In this document: positions 40,089-47,827 of the stretch, piece by piece
Layout: every line of letters begins with the position of its first letter
Position numbering within the stretch: the first letter of the stretch is position 1
From: Kitasatospora azatica KCTC 9699
GTDB taxonomy: Bacteria > Actinomycetota > Actinomycetes > Streptomycetales > Streptomycetaceae
Assembly (NCBI RefSeq): GCF_000744785.1
Contig: NZ_JQMO01000003.1
Location: 4,092,001-4,156,000, forward strand
Length of the DNA stretch: 64,000 nt
Reading direction: 5' to 3'
Position numbers and translations under genes: made by a program
The notes under the pieces: generated by a model
Databases searched by the model: none
Told to the model about the DNA's origin: nothing
What the model saw: the letters and a program-made list of their open reading frames with translations, nothing else

Positions 40089-41024
40089 CTAGACCGAAGC
40101 GGTGGGCCGGATCCCGTCGAGGATGGCGCGCGCGCCCAGGTCGACCAGTTCCTCGGCCAGGGCCGCGCCCAGCCGCTCCGGCTCGGCGGCCGGGCCGGAC
40201 CGCCGGCCGGTTACCCGCTGTCGCCCGTCGAGGGACGTGACCTGGGCGAACAGCGCGAGTGACCCGTTCGGCAGGGTCTCGGCGTAGGCGCCCACGGGGA
40301 CGCTGCAGCCGCCGTGCAGCTCGGCGAGCAGTGCACGCTCCGCCCGAACCTGGGCGTCGACGGCATGGTCTCCGACCGTGGACAGCACCTCGCGGATGGC
40401 CAGGTTGTCCGCGCGGACCTGAATCCCGAGCGCGCCCTGGCCGGGGCTGGGCGGGAACAGGTCGAGCGGCAGGATCTCGGTGATCTCGTCCTGGCGGCCG
40501 AGCCGGTGCAGGCCGGCGACGGCGAGGACGACGGCGTCCAGCCGCATCGTCCGGAGCTTCTGGAGCCGGGTGGGGACGTTGCCCCGGATCGGCACCACCT
40601 CGAGATCGGGTCTCGCGGCCAGCAGCTGGGCGACCCGGCGGGCTGCCCCCGTGCCCACCCGGGCGCCGTGTCGAAGCCCGGCCAGCGTCGACCCGCACAG
40701 CGCGTCCCGGACGTCCTCGCGGCCCGGCGGCGGCAGCAGGATCAGCCCGTCCGGGTTGGCGGTCGGCAGGTCCTTCAGGGAGTGCACGACGAGGTCGACC
40801 TCGCCCCGAGTCAGTGCCGCCTCCTGCTCGGACGAGAACGCGCTGCCACCGCTGACCGCGCTCACGCTGGACAGCGGCGACAGGCGGTCCCGGTCGCCGC
40901 CCTCCAGGATGACCCGGTGGGTGAAGGTCGTACCGGGGAAGCGCTCGCGCAGCGGGGCGAGGAACTCCCGAACCTGCGTCTTCGCCAGGGCGCTCGCGCG
41001 GGAGCCGACGAGGAAGGTAGCCAC
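40089..41024 (-). CDS. hemC: Porphobilinogen deaminase, solitary divergent copy
   Basis: The 311-residue protein aligns with HemC throughout: GSRASALAKTQ, VHSLKDLP with Asp85, RGNVPTRLQKLR, SPGQGALGIQ and HGGCSVPVGAY, where Cys240 would hold the dipyrromethane cofactor. It would join four porphobilinogens into hydroxymethylbilane. Unusual points are GTGAARRVAQ instead of GTSSLRR and the absence of hemA, hemB or hemD nearby; streptomycetes carry a hemACDB cluster elsewhere, so this is probably a second copy. GTG 41024 lacks a strong SD. Two 10-base direct repeats lie just upstream. Confidence 0.88.
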   Translation of the reverse strand: MATFLVGSRASALAKTQVREFLAPLRERFPGTTFTHRVILEGGDRDRLSPLSSVSAVSGGSAFSSEQEAALTRGEVDLVVHSLKDLPTANPDGLILLPPPGREDVRDALCGSTLAGLRHGARVGTGAARRVAQLLAARPDLEVVPIRGNVPTRLQKLRTMRLDAVVLAVAGLHRLGRQDEITEILPLDLFPPSPGQGALGIQVRADNLAIREVLSTVGDHAVDAQVRAERALLAELHGGCSVPVGAYAETLPNGSLALFAQVTSLDGRQRVTGRRSGPAAEPERLGAALAEELVDLGARAILDGIRPTASV

Positions 41025-41040
41025 GGTGACCGACTCTCAG

Positions 41041-41060
41041 AGCTGACGGTAGCTGACGGT
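41041..41060. repeat. Tandem AGCTGACGGT repeat upstream of hemC
   Basis: Two exact copies of AGCTGACGGT lie 17-36 bases upstream of the hemC start. AGGGTA (41073-41078), which reads TACCCT on the minus strand, is a possible -10 upstream of them, so the repeats would be in the 5' leader. Confidence 0.6.
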
Positions 41061-41279
41061 GGGTCAGCCCAGGGTACTCCCGAGCAGTGGCCGACCATTC
41101 CGACAAGTGGTCGGTATGCCCTGCCGGAAGTCGGCTCGCCGTCTCACTCGAACGCCCCGGTCGCGTTGCCGCGGGCGGGCTCGGACCGTCGCATGGGTAT
41201 GGGCAGCGAGCCGTTCGGAGCTCGCCCGATACCGCTCGACCCCGACACAGCCCGGCAGGGCGAAGCAGGAGAGGCAGCC

Positions 41280-41888
41280 ATGTACACGCGGACGATTTAC
41301 GCGACCGGTGATCCGGCCAAGATGGACGGCGCCGTCGAGGCGCTCAGGACCGAGGGGCCGCGGTTGCTCAGTGGTCAGCCGGGCTTCCTCGGGCTCTCCG
41401 TCTTCGTCGACCGCGAGCTCGGGAAGCTGCTGGTGGGGTCGTGGTGGGAGACCGAGCAGGCCCGGCAGGCCAGTGACGATGCAATCCGAGAGGAGCGCGC
41501 GGCGCTGTTCAAGCCGTACGTGACCACCTTCGCCCTGGACAACTGGGAGGCGGCCGTCGCGGTGCGCCCGGCCACGTTGCCCCAGCCGGGCGCCGGCTTC
41601 CGGATGGGCCGGCTCGAGTTCGACCCCTCGGACGCCGACCTGCTGGTGGAGACCTTCCGCAGCACGGCGCTCCCCAGGTTCCAGGCGATCCCGGGGTTCC
41701 TCGGGTCCTCGCTCTTCATCGACCGGGCCAAGGGGCGGGCCACGGTGGGCGTGGTCTACACGGACCGGAACACCCTCGCGGCGTCCCGGGCCGCGCAGTC
41801 GCAGGCACGCGGCGAAGCGATCGCGAAGGCGCGTTTCACCCTGCGCAGCCTCGAGGAGTTCGACGTGGCGTTCATGACCTCGGGCTGA
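41280..41888 (+). CDS. Protein with two ABM-like (dimeric alpha/beta barrel) domains
   Basis: The 202-residue protein contains an internal duplication: GFLGLSVFVDRELGKLLVGSWWET near residue 40 and GFLGSSLFIDRAKGRATVGVVYTD near residue 142, each the centre of an antibiotic-biosynthesis-monooxygenase-type half. The first half begins MYTRTIYATGDPAKMD. Fused ABM pairs occur in small-molecule enzymes and haem-degrading relatives, but no catalytic residue can be named. ATG 41280 has GGAG upstream. It is divergent from the solitary hemC with 255 bases between, so a link to tetrapyrroles is possible but speculative. Confidence 0.7.
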   Translation: MYTRTIYATGDPAKMDGAVEALRTEGPRLLSGQPGFLGLSVFVDRELGKLLVGSWWETEQARQASDDAIREERAALFKPYVTTFALDNWEAAVAVRPATLPQPGAGFRMGRLEFDPSDADLLVETFRSTALPRFQAIPGFLGSSLFIDRAKGRATVGVVYTDRNTLAASRAAQSQARGEAIAKARFTLRSLEEFDVAFMTSG

Positions 41889-42060
41889 CCTGATCAAGCA
41901 GCACAGCGCCGTCTCGCACCGGACCGGGACCGGGTCGAGTGCCGAGTGCGGGCTGGAACCGTGGCCGCCACGGCCGTGCAAGGTGACCCGCAACGTGTCC
42001 GAGGCGGCCAGCGCTGCTCCCGGACGGGTGGCCACCAGCCCGTTCGGCAGCAATGCGGTC

Positions 42061-43188
42061 TCAGCCCTGCCGTAGTGCGGGCATCGGCACCGGCACCGAA
42101 TACGTGGTCGCACCCGCGCCGACCCCGCCCTCACAGGTGTTCGGCGGGTCGGTGGTGACGCCCCGGGTCGAGGGCTTCTCGGCGGCCCAGAACATGTAGC
42201 CGAGCAGCCCGGGCGTGCTCCCCGCCCCGGCCGGCGCGGCGGACTGCACCCAGCTGCCGGTCGAGTTCTGCAGCGAGCTCGAGAAGTTGGTGCACTCCGG
42301 TCGGACCGAGGACCCCTCGGCGATGTAGAGGCTGCCGGTGAACTTGGCGGGTGCCAGTGGCGGGATCGGCGGGCTGTAGTTGCTCTTGCCGGTCAGGTGT
42401 TCCTGCCAGTTGGACTCGGCGGTGCTGGTGCTGGGCTGCTTGCTGGGCACCATGGCGTTGGCGTAGTCGAGCACCGGCGCGGCGGTGGTCAGCCAGTTCG
42501 CGGTGGCGTACTGGTCGAGGCCGATCAGCCAGCGGTCCCCGGCGGCCACGTCGATGGTGAACCGCGCGGTCGGGTCGGCGCCGCTCGCGTCGTACGGGTG
42601 GGCGGCGCGGTAGGCGGTGACGAAGGACTGCAGGCCGGTAAGGTTGGGGCTGGAGCTGTTCTCGTAGTCGATTTCGACGCCCACCCCGAGCCTGGTCGCC
42701 AGCGCTGCGGCCCGCTGGCCGAGCAGGGTCGGGTTCTGGCCGAGCGCGGTGTCCCAGTCACCGGTGTAGGTGATGCCGCCGATCGAGAGCATCACCCGGA
42801 TCCCGTGGCTGGTGAAGTAGTCGACCACGGTGGAGGTCATGCCGAGCGGCACGCCGTCGGCGTTCTGGCTGTCCGTCGTGCCGTTGAGCAGGCGCAGCGG
42901 GTTGACGAAGCTGAGCACGACCAGGTTGACGGAGGGTCGGCCGTCGCCGCGGTCGATCAGCCAGTGGTTGTCGTGGTCGAAGTCGGCCATGTCGCGCACG
43001 CTGCCCCACAGGCAGGCGTCGTTGCTGCAGTGCCAGGCGCCGTAGACCTGGATCGGTGTCACCGCGGCCGCGGCCGCGGCCGCGGCGGCGGACGGTGCGG
43101 CGGCGGTGCCGGTGAGTGCGGCGAGCAGCAGACCGGCTGTCGCGACGAAGGAGCTGAACGGGCGGAGTCGTGCGGGGGACGCATGCAT
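42061..43188 (-). CDS. Secreted GH18 chitinase-like hydrolase
   Basis: The 375-residue protein has a signal peptide (hydrophobic 13-30, then an Ala run before VTPIQVYG), the GH18 substrate strand RVMLSIGGIT, and the catalytic strand LGVGVEIDYEN, where Glu176 and Asp174 match the DxxDxDxE motif but the first two Asp are Val and Glu. It ends with YMFWAAEKPS, the barrel-closing tryptophan strand. There is no chitin-binding domain. ATG 43188 has GGAGG five bases upstream. A DasR-like site lies 69 bases upstream, supporting control by N-acetylglucosamine. Confidence 0.88.
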   Translation of the reverse strand: MHASPARLRPFSSFVATAGLLLAALTGTAAAPSAAAAAAAAAVTPIQVYGAWHCSNDACLWGSVRDMADFDHDNHWLIDRGDGRPSVNLVVLSFVNPLRLLNGTTDSQNADGVPLGMTSTVVDYFTSHGIRVMLSIGGITYTGDWDTALGQNPTLLGQRAAALATRLGVGVEIDYENSSSPNLTGLQSFVTAYRAAHPYDASGADPTARFTIDVAAGDRWLIGLDQYATANWLTTAAPVLDYANAMVPSKQPSTSTAESNWQEHLTGKSNYSPPIPPLAPAKFTGSLYIAEGSSVRPECTNFSSSLQNSTGSWVQSAAPAGAGSTPGLLGYMFWAAEKPSTRGVTTDPPNTCEGGVGAGATTYSVPVPMPALRQG

Positions 43189-43256
43189 GAACGCCTCCTG
43201 ATCGGCAGCAGGGTCCCCGGGCACGCCACAGCGTGCGGCCCCGGCCTGTCGCTGTC

Positions 43257-43272
43257 AATGGTCCACACCACT
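43257..43272. promoter_or_regulatory. Candidate DasR-responsive element (dre)
   Basis: AATGGTCCACACCACT matches the commonly used dre sequence ACTGGTCTAGACCACT at 13 of 16 positions and keeps the TGGTC...ACCA arms. It lies between the divergent chitinase and amine-oxidase genes, 69 bases from the chitinase start, where chitin genes of streptomycetes usually carry it. Confidence 0.6.
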
Positions 43273-43400
43273 CAAGGCGACACTCTGCCAAGCCGGTTGC
43301 AGCTCCGGCTACACCCTGCCCGTCGCCGGCAGGGCCGGATCGCCAGCACACTGGCCACGCCGCGCGCCCCCCAACTTCACGCCGTCGAAGGGACCTCGCC

Positions 43401-45113
43401 ATGGCCCGTTCACCTCTCGCTCGCCACCTTCGCGAGCTGGCCACCGACCACGCCACCGCCGCCCGGCTGCGGATGCCCGCCGACGAGTACCGCGGCCTGC
43501 GCGACGAGGCGGTGGCCGAACCCGACGGCCCGTCACGTCGCGCGCTGCTCGGGCGGGCCGCCGCGCTCGGTCTGGCGGTGGCGGGTGTCGGTCTCGGCGG
43601 CGCCCGCTCGGCCCGGGCCGCGACCGGTGCGGTGACCGCGAAGGCTGTGACACCGAAGGGCGCCGGCCCGACCCCGCGGATCGCCATCATCGGCGCCGGC
43701 ATCTCCGGCCTCAACGCCGCGCTCACCCTGGCCGACAAGGGCATCGCCTCGACCGTCTACGAGGCCAACCCGTCCCGGATCGGCGGCCGGATGTTCTCCG
43801 GCGGCGGTACCTGGCACCCGGGCCTGTGGGAGCAGGGCCAGGTCTCCGAGTACGGCGGCGAGCTGCTCGACACCGGCCACCACACGATGCTCCAGCTCTG
43901 TCAGCGCTTCGGCCTGTCCACCACCGCGGTTCGGCACGTCTACGGCTCCCAGGCCGACCAGACCCTCTGGTTCCAGGGCGGCTACTACCCGCGCTCCCAG
44001 GCGGACATCGACTTCAAGCCGGTCTGGCAGTCGATCAAGTCCGACATCCAGGCCGGCGGTTCCTCGCCCAGCTGGAACAACCACAACGCGGCCGCCGTCA
44101 CGCTGGACAACCTGACCGTCCGGGACTGGATCAACTCCCGGGTCCCCGGCGGCTACGCGAGCAAGCTCGGGTCCTTCCTGGATGTCGCCTACAACGTCGA
44201 GTACGGCGCCGACACCACCGCGCAGTCCAGCTACGCGCTGCTCTGCCTGCTCAGTTGGCAGGCCAACCCGGGCAGTTTCAACATCTGGGGCGGCTCGGAC
44301 GAGCGGTACCACATCACCGGCGGCAACGACCAGGTCCCGCACGCGATCGCCGCCGCGCTGCCGGCCGGCACCGTCCAGCAGGGGTGGACGCTCACCGCCG
44401 TCACCCGCAACGCCGACGGCACCCAGACCCTCGCCTTCGACCTGGACGGCGGCGGCACCCGCACCGTCACCGCCGACCACACCATCCTGGCGGTGCCGCT
44501 GCCGATCCTGCAGCAGCACATCGACTTCTCCGGCGCGAGCCTGGACACCATGATGCGCGGGGTCCTCACGAACATGACGATGGGCGCCTGCACCAAGCTC
44601 AACATGCAGTTCAGCGGCCGCCCGTGGACCGGCACCGGCCCCTGGCCGGGCAGTTCCAACGGCGAGTGCTTCAGCGACCAGAGCTTCCAGCAGGCCTGGG
44701 ACGTCACCCGCGGCCAGGCCGGCAGCGACGGCATCCTGGTCCAGTACGGCGGCGGCACCCAGGCCCGCGGCCTGACCCCGCCGGCCCCCTTCACCGACGC
44801 GAGCACCCCCTACACGAGTGCGCTCGCGGGCCGCTACCTGACCCAGATCGACCAGCTCTGGCCCGGCACCAAGGCGCTGTGGAACGGTCGCGCCACGCTC
44901 TCCGCCTGGCACCTCAACCCGTACTCCTACGGCGCCTACTCCTACTGGCCGACCGGCTACCTCACCACCTACGCCGGCTACGAGGGCACCGCCCAGGGCA
45001 ACCTGCACTTCGCGGGCGAGCACACCTCGTACGACTTCCAGGGCTACATGGAGGGCGGCGCCTCGCAGGGCGCCCGGGCCGCCCAGGAGGTGCTCACCGC
45101 GATCGGCGGATAG
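43401..45113 (+). CDS. Tat-exported flavin amine oxidase
   Basis: The 570-residue protein has a twin-arginine signal after an N-terminal extension (PSRRALLGRAAALGLAVAG, about residues 45-65), the FAD-binding IAIIGAGISGLNAALTLADKG with EANPSRIGGRMFS, and the C-terminal FAD motif GNLHFAGEHTSYDFQGYMEGG. It resembles L-amino-acid and polyamine oxidases that release ammonia and hydrogen peroxide. ATG 43401 follows GAAGGGA. It is divergent from the chitinase and may share its control region; joint use of amino-sugar and amino-acid nutrients is an inference. Confidence 0.9.
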   Translation: MARSPLARHLRELATDHATAARLRMPADEYRGLRDEAVAEPDGPSRRALLGRAAALGLAVAGVGLGGARSARAATGAVTAKAVTPKGAGPTPRIAIIGAGISGLNAALTLADKGIASTVYEANPSRIGGRMFSGGGTWHPGLWEQGQVSEYGGELLDTGHHTMLQLCQRFGLSTTAVRHVYGSQADQTLWFQGGYYPRSQADIDFKPVWQSIKSDIQAGGSSPSWNNHNAAAVTLDNLTVRDWINSRVPGGYASKLGSFLDVAYNVEYGADTTAQSSYALLCLLSWQANPGSFNIWGGSDERYHITGGNDQVPHAIAAALPAGTVQQGWTLTAVTRNADGTQTLAFDLDGGGTRTVTADHTILAVPLPILQQHIDFSGASLDTMMRGVLTNMTMGACTKLNMQFSGRPWTGTGPWPGSSNGECFSDQSFQQAWDVTRGQAGSDGILVQYGGGTQARGLTPPAPFTDASTPYTSALAGRYLTQIDQLWPGTKALWNGRATLSAWHLNPYSYGAYSYWPTGYLTTYAGYEGTAQGNLHFAGEHTSYDFQGYMEGGASQGARAAQEVLTAIGG

Positions 45114-45126
45114 CGGCACGACGAGC

Positions 45127-45396
45127 TCAGCCGTCCTCGCGCCACCCCTCGTGCTCGGCCACCAGGGCGTCCACCGCCGCCACCAGCGGGGCTTCCCAGC
45201 CGGTGGCCGGCTCCTCCAGCACCACCAGCCACTGGGCGTCCTCGGCATCGTCCTCGCCGGCCAGCGCGTCCCGGACCAGCTCGAACGGTCCGAGCGCCGG
45301 CCACTGTGCCAGCAGCGTCTGCGCGACCTCCTCGGCGGTGTCGCGGTCGGCGAGGACGAGGAGCTGGCGGCCGGTGGGCAGGGCGGAATCACTCAT
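45127..45396 (-). CDS. Small acidic protein of unknown function
   Basis: The 89-residue product (MSDSALPTGRQLLVLADRDT to EHEGWREDG) has alternating strands and helices and no signal or membrane segment. It begins 40 bases from the divergent holA start and is convergent with the amine oxidase, 13 bases away. The QLLVLADRDTAEEVAQTL start could be a ferredoxin-like fold; that is a guess. Confidence 0.6.
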   Translation of the reverse strand: MSDSALPTGRQLLVLADRDTAEEVAQTLLAQWPALGPFELVRDALAGEDDAEDAQWLVVLEEPATGWEAPLVAAVDALVAEHEGWREDG

Positions 45397-45436
45397 CGGA
45401 CCATTGTGTCGGTAGCCCGTGGGATGCTGGTACGCG

Positions 45437-46432
45437 ATGGCCAGGAAGAGTGCACCCGACGACCTGCTCGCCCCGCTGACCCTCGCGGTCGGCCAGGAGG
45501 AGCTGCTGCTCGACCGTGCCGTCGCCCAGGTGGTGGCGGCAGCGAGGGCGGCCGACCCGGACACCGATGTGCGCGACCTGGCCCCGGGCGGCCTGCAGCC
45601 CGGCAGCCTGGCCGAGTTGACCACCCCCTCGCTCTTCGCCGAGCGCAAGGTGATCGTGGTCCGGGCGGCCCAGGACCTCGCGGCCGATTCGGTCAAGGAG
45701 CTCAAGGCCTACCTGGAGGCGCCGGCCGAGGAGGTGATCGTGGTCCTGGTGCACGCCGGGGGAGCCAAGGGCAAGGGCCTGCTGGACGCGGCCCGCAAGG
45801 CCGGGGCCCGCGAGGTGGCCTGCGCCAAGCTGACCAAGGCGGGCGAGCGGATCGCCTTCGTCCGTGGCGAGTTCAAGGCGCTCGGCCGCTCGGCCAGCCC
45901 GGAGGCCTGCCAGGCGCTGCTGGACGCGCTCGGCGGCGACCTGCGCGAGCTGGCCGCCGCCGCCAGCCAGCTCACCTCCGACGTCGATGGCACCATCGAC
46001 GAGCGCGTGGTGGCCCGTTACTACAGCGGCCGCGCCGAGGCCACCGGCTTCGAGGTGGCCGACTTCGCGGTCACCGGGCGGGCGGCCGACGCGCTGGAGC
46101 GGCTGCGCTGGGCGCTCGCCGTCGGCCAGCCGCCGACCGGCATCACCTACGCGCTGGCCGCCGGAGTCCGCAGCATCGGCCGGCTGGCCACCGCCGACCG
46201 CTCGATGCGCCCCGCCGACCTGGCCCGCGAACTGGGCATGCCGCCGTGGAAGGTGGACCGGGTCCGTCAGCAGATGCGCGGCTGGACCGGCGACGGGGTG
46301 GCCGTCGCGCTGACCGCGATCGCCCAGGCCGACGCCGCCGTCAAGGGCGGCTCGGACGACGCCGCCTACGCGCTGGAGCGCGCCGTGGTCACGGTGGCCC
46401 GCGCCGCCCGGTCCGGCGCCCGGCCGTACTGA
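45437..46432 (+). CDS. holA: DNA polymerase III delta subunit
   Basis: The 331-residue clamp-loader subunit opens the beta ring in replication. It has the HolA pattern: LTLAVGQEELLLDRAV, then the TTPSLFAERKVIVVRAAQDL segment, and a helical C-terminal collar with SGRAEATGFEVADFAVTGRA and LGMPPWKVDRVRQQMRGW. ATG 45437 gives MARKSAPDD; an ATG six codons earlier is an alternative. It marks the return to core gene order (holA-rpsT-lepA). Confidence 0.94.
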   Translation: MARKSAPDDLLAPLTLAVGQEELLLDRAVAQVVAAARAADPDTDVRDLAPGGLQPGSLAELTTPSLFAERKVIVVRAAQDLAADSVKELKAYLEAPAEEVIVVLVHAGGAKGKGLLDAARKAGAREVACAKLTKAGERIAFVRGEFKALGRSASPEACQALLDALGGDLRELAAAASQLTSDVDGTIDERVVARYYSGRAEATGFEVADFAVTGRAADALERLRWALAVGQPPTGITYALAAGVRSIGRLATADRSMRPADLARELGMPPWKVDRVRQQMRGWTGDGVAVALTAIAQADAAVKGGSDDAAYALERAVVTVARAARSGARPY

Positions 46433-46439
46433 CGATCCG

Positions 46440-47075
46440 TCAGCCCCGCCCGCCGAGCGCTCGCAGCAGGTCCCGGGTGTCGATCACCAGCGCCTGCCGG
46501 ATCGCCTCCCGGTCCGGCGCGCTCCCGCTGCCCTCCTGGTACGAGCCCGACCAGTTCAGGTAGTAGCTGAGCGCCCCGTCCCGGACGTAGAGCGTCTGGG
46601 TCAGGTAGTGCCGCCCGTGGTCCGCCCCGCTCTGGTCGTCCTGGTAGGCGACGAAGGCCTGCTCGCCCAGCTGCGGCACCGTGCTGACCTGGAAGTTCCG
46701 CTGCTGGAAGCCGGCCAGCTGGGCCTCGAACTCGGGCACCGGGCTGACCGCGTGGTGCAGCTGCGCCTCCAGGTAGAGGGTCACGTAGCCGGAGCCGCCG
46801 CTCTGCTTGAGCGACTCGCTGCAGTACATGTCGTCCAGCGCCCGGTGCCTGGTGGTGTAGTGGTACGGCGTGCCGCTCGCCACCGGGTACAGCTGCCCGA
46901 ACCGGCTCAACGGCGCCGTGGCGCACAGGTCCGCCACCACCCGGTAGCCGCCGGTGGGCAGCGGCGCGGAGGCGGTGCGGACCAGCGGCGGCACCGTCCA
47001 CACCGCCACGGTCCAGATCACCGAGGCCAGCACCGCCCCGACGAACCCCCAGCGCGCCCGCCCCTGAAACGACAT
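46440..47075 (-). CDS. Membrane-anchored secreted protein of unknown function
   Basis: The 211-residue protein has one N-terminal membrane helix (RWGFVGAVLASVIWTVAVWTV, residues 7-28) and an outer domain of mixed strands with two cysteines (LCATAPL, DDMYCSESL). No family is recognised; such proteins often act on the cell surface. ATG 47075 gives the basic start MSFQGRARW. It is convergent with holA, 7 bases away, and downstream of rpsT on the same strand behind the rpsT terminator. Confidence 0.65.
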   Translation of the reverse strand: MSFQGRARWGFVGAVLASVIWTVAVWTVPPLVRTASAPLPTGGYRVVADLCATAPLSRFGQLYPVASGTPYHYTTRHRALDDMYCSESLKQSGGSGYVTLYLEAQLHHAVSPVPEFEAQLAGFQQRNFQVSTVPQLGEQAFVAYQDDQSGADHGRHYLTQTLYVRDGALSYYLNWSGSYQEGSGSAPDREAIRQALVIDTRDLLRALGGRG

Positions 47076-47100
47076 GTGCCCGAGAGTAGCCGGGCAGACG

Positions 47101-47149
47101 CCGGCAGGCGCCGGGCGGTCCCGCTGGGGGACTGCCCGGCGCCTGCCGG
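47101..47149 (-). terminator. rpsT terminator
   Basis: Perfect 16-base arms (47101-47116 and 47134-47149) enclose a further GTCCC/GGGAC stem. It lies 134 bases after the rpsT stop and just before the next gene on the minus strand. Confidence 0.75.
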
Positions 47150-47282
47150 TCGAGCTGTGCACCGCACCCGCGTGGCGAACGCAGGCCGCGTGCGATGCGT
47201 GGTTCGTGCGTCCTCGGAGGTCCGGGTAGAGGGCCGGAGTCGCCCGAGGAGTACTGCTGTGCGACTACCGCGAGCGCGAGGC

Positions 47283-47546
47283 TCAGGCGGCGGTGGCAAC
47301 CTGCTTGGTGATCGCCGACTTCTTGTTGGCGGCCTGGTTCTTGTGGATGACGCCCTTGCTGACGGCCTTGTCGAGGGCCTTGGAGGCCTCGCGGGCCAGC
47401 ACGGTGGCCTTCTCGGTGTCACCGGCGGCAGCGGCCTCACGGGCCTTGCGCAGCGCGGTCTTCAGCGAGGACTTGACGGCCTTGTTGCGCAGGCGCGCCT
47501 TCTCGTTGGTCTTGTTGCGCTTGATCTGGGACTTGATGTTCGCCAC
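47283..47546 (-). CDS. rpsT: 30S ribosomal protein S20
   Basis: The 87-residue basic protein starts MANIKSQIKRNKTNEKARLRN and ends with KNQAANKKSAITKQVATAA, diagnostic of S20, which binds 16S rRNA early in 30S assembly. The start is a GTG at 47546. It is divergent from lepA, the usual arrangement. Length is normal. Confidence 0.97.
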   Translation of the reverse strand: MANIKSQIKRNKTNEKARLRNKAVKSSLKTALRKAREAAAAGDTEKATVLAREASKALDKAVSKGVIHKNQAANKKSAITKQVATAA

Positions 47547-47750
47547 GAAGGAGCCTCAGTCTTTGTCTGTAACGGGTGAGCCTGTTATGCGACCGTCGCG
47601 CCGGTCCAGCTGAGAGGGCATGCCGATGCGAGGTGCAGCGCCCCACGCTACCAGGGCCCGCCCGCGCCACCCAAACCGGCACAGTGCGTCGGGGGCGTGG
47701 GAAGATGGACCAGGCCCTGGTATGCGAGACCTGAGTACAAGGGCCCCTCG

Positions 47751-47786
47751 ATCGGACGAGATCGGACCATCGGACGAGATCGGACC
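47751..47786 (+). repeat. Tandem 18-base repeat in the lepA upstream region
   Basis: ATCGGACGAGATCGGACC is present twice with no gap (47751-47768, 47769-47786), and each unit itself contains ATCGGAC twice. It lies 42-77 bases before lepA. Confidence 0.9.
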
Positions 47787-47827
47787 ACTGGGTCCGGCCC
47801 CCGGACTTTACGGAGAATCGGACCAAG

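Noticed and set aside
40089..45113. Secondary-metabolite gene cluster (HemC, ABM-like protein, amine oxidase)
   Set aside because: There is no synthase, carrier protein or pathway regulator, gene orientations differ, and the chitinase and amine oxidase are better explained by nutrient use.
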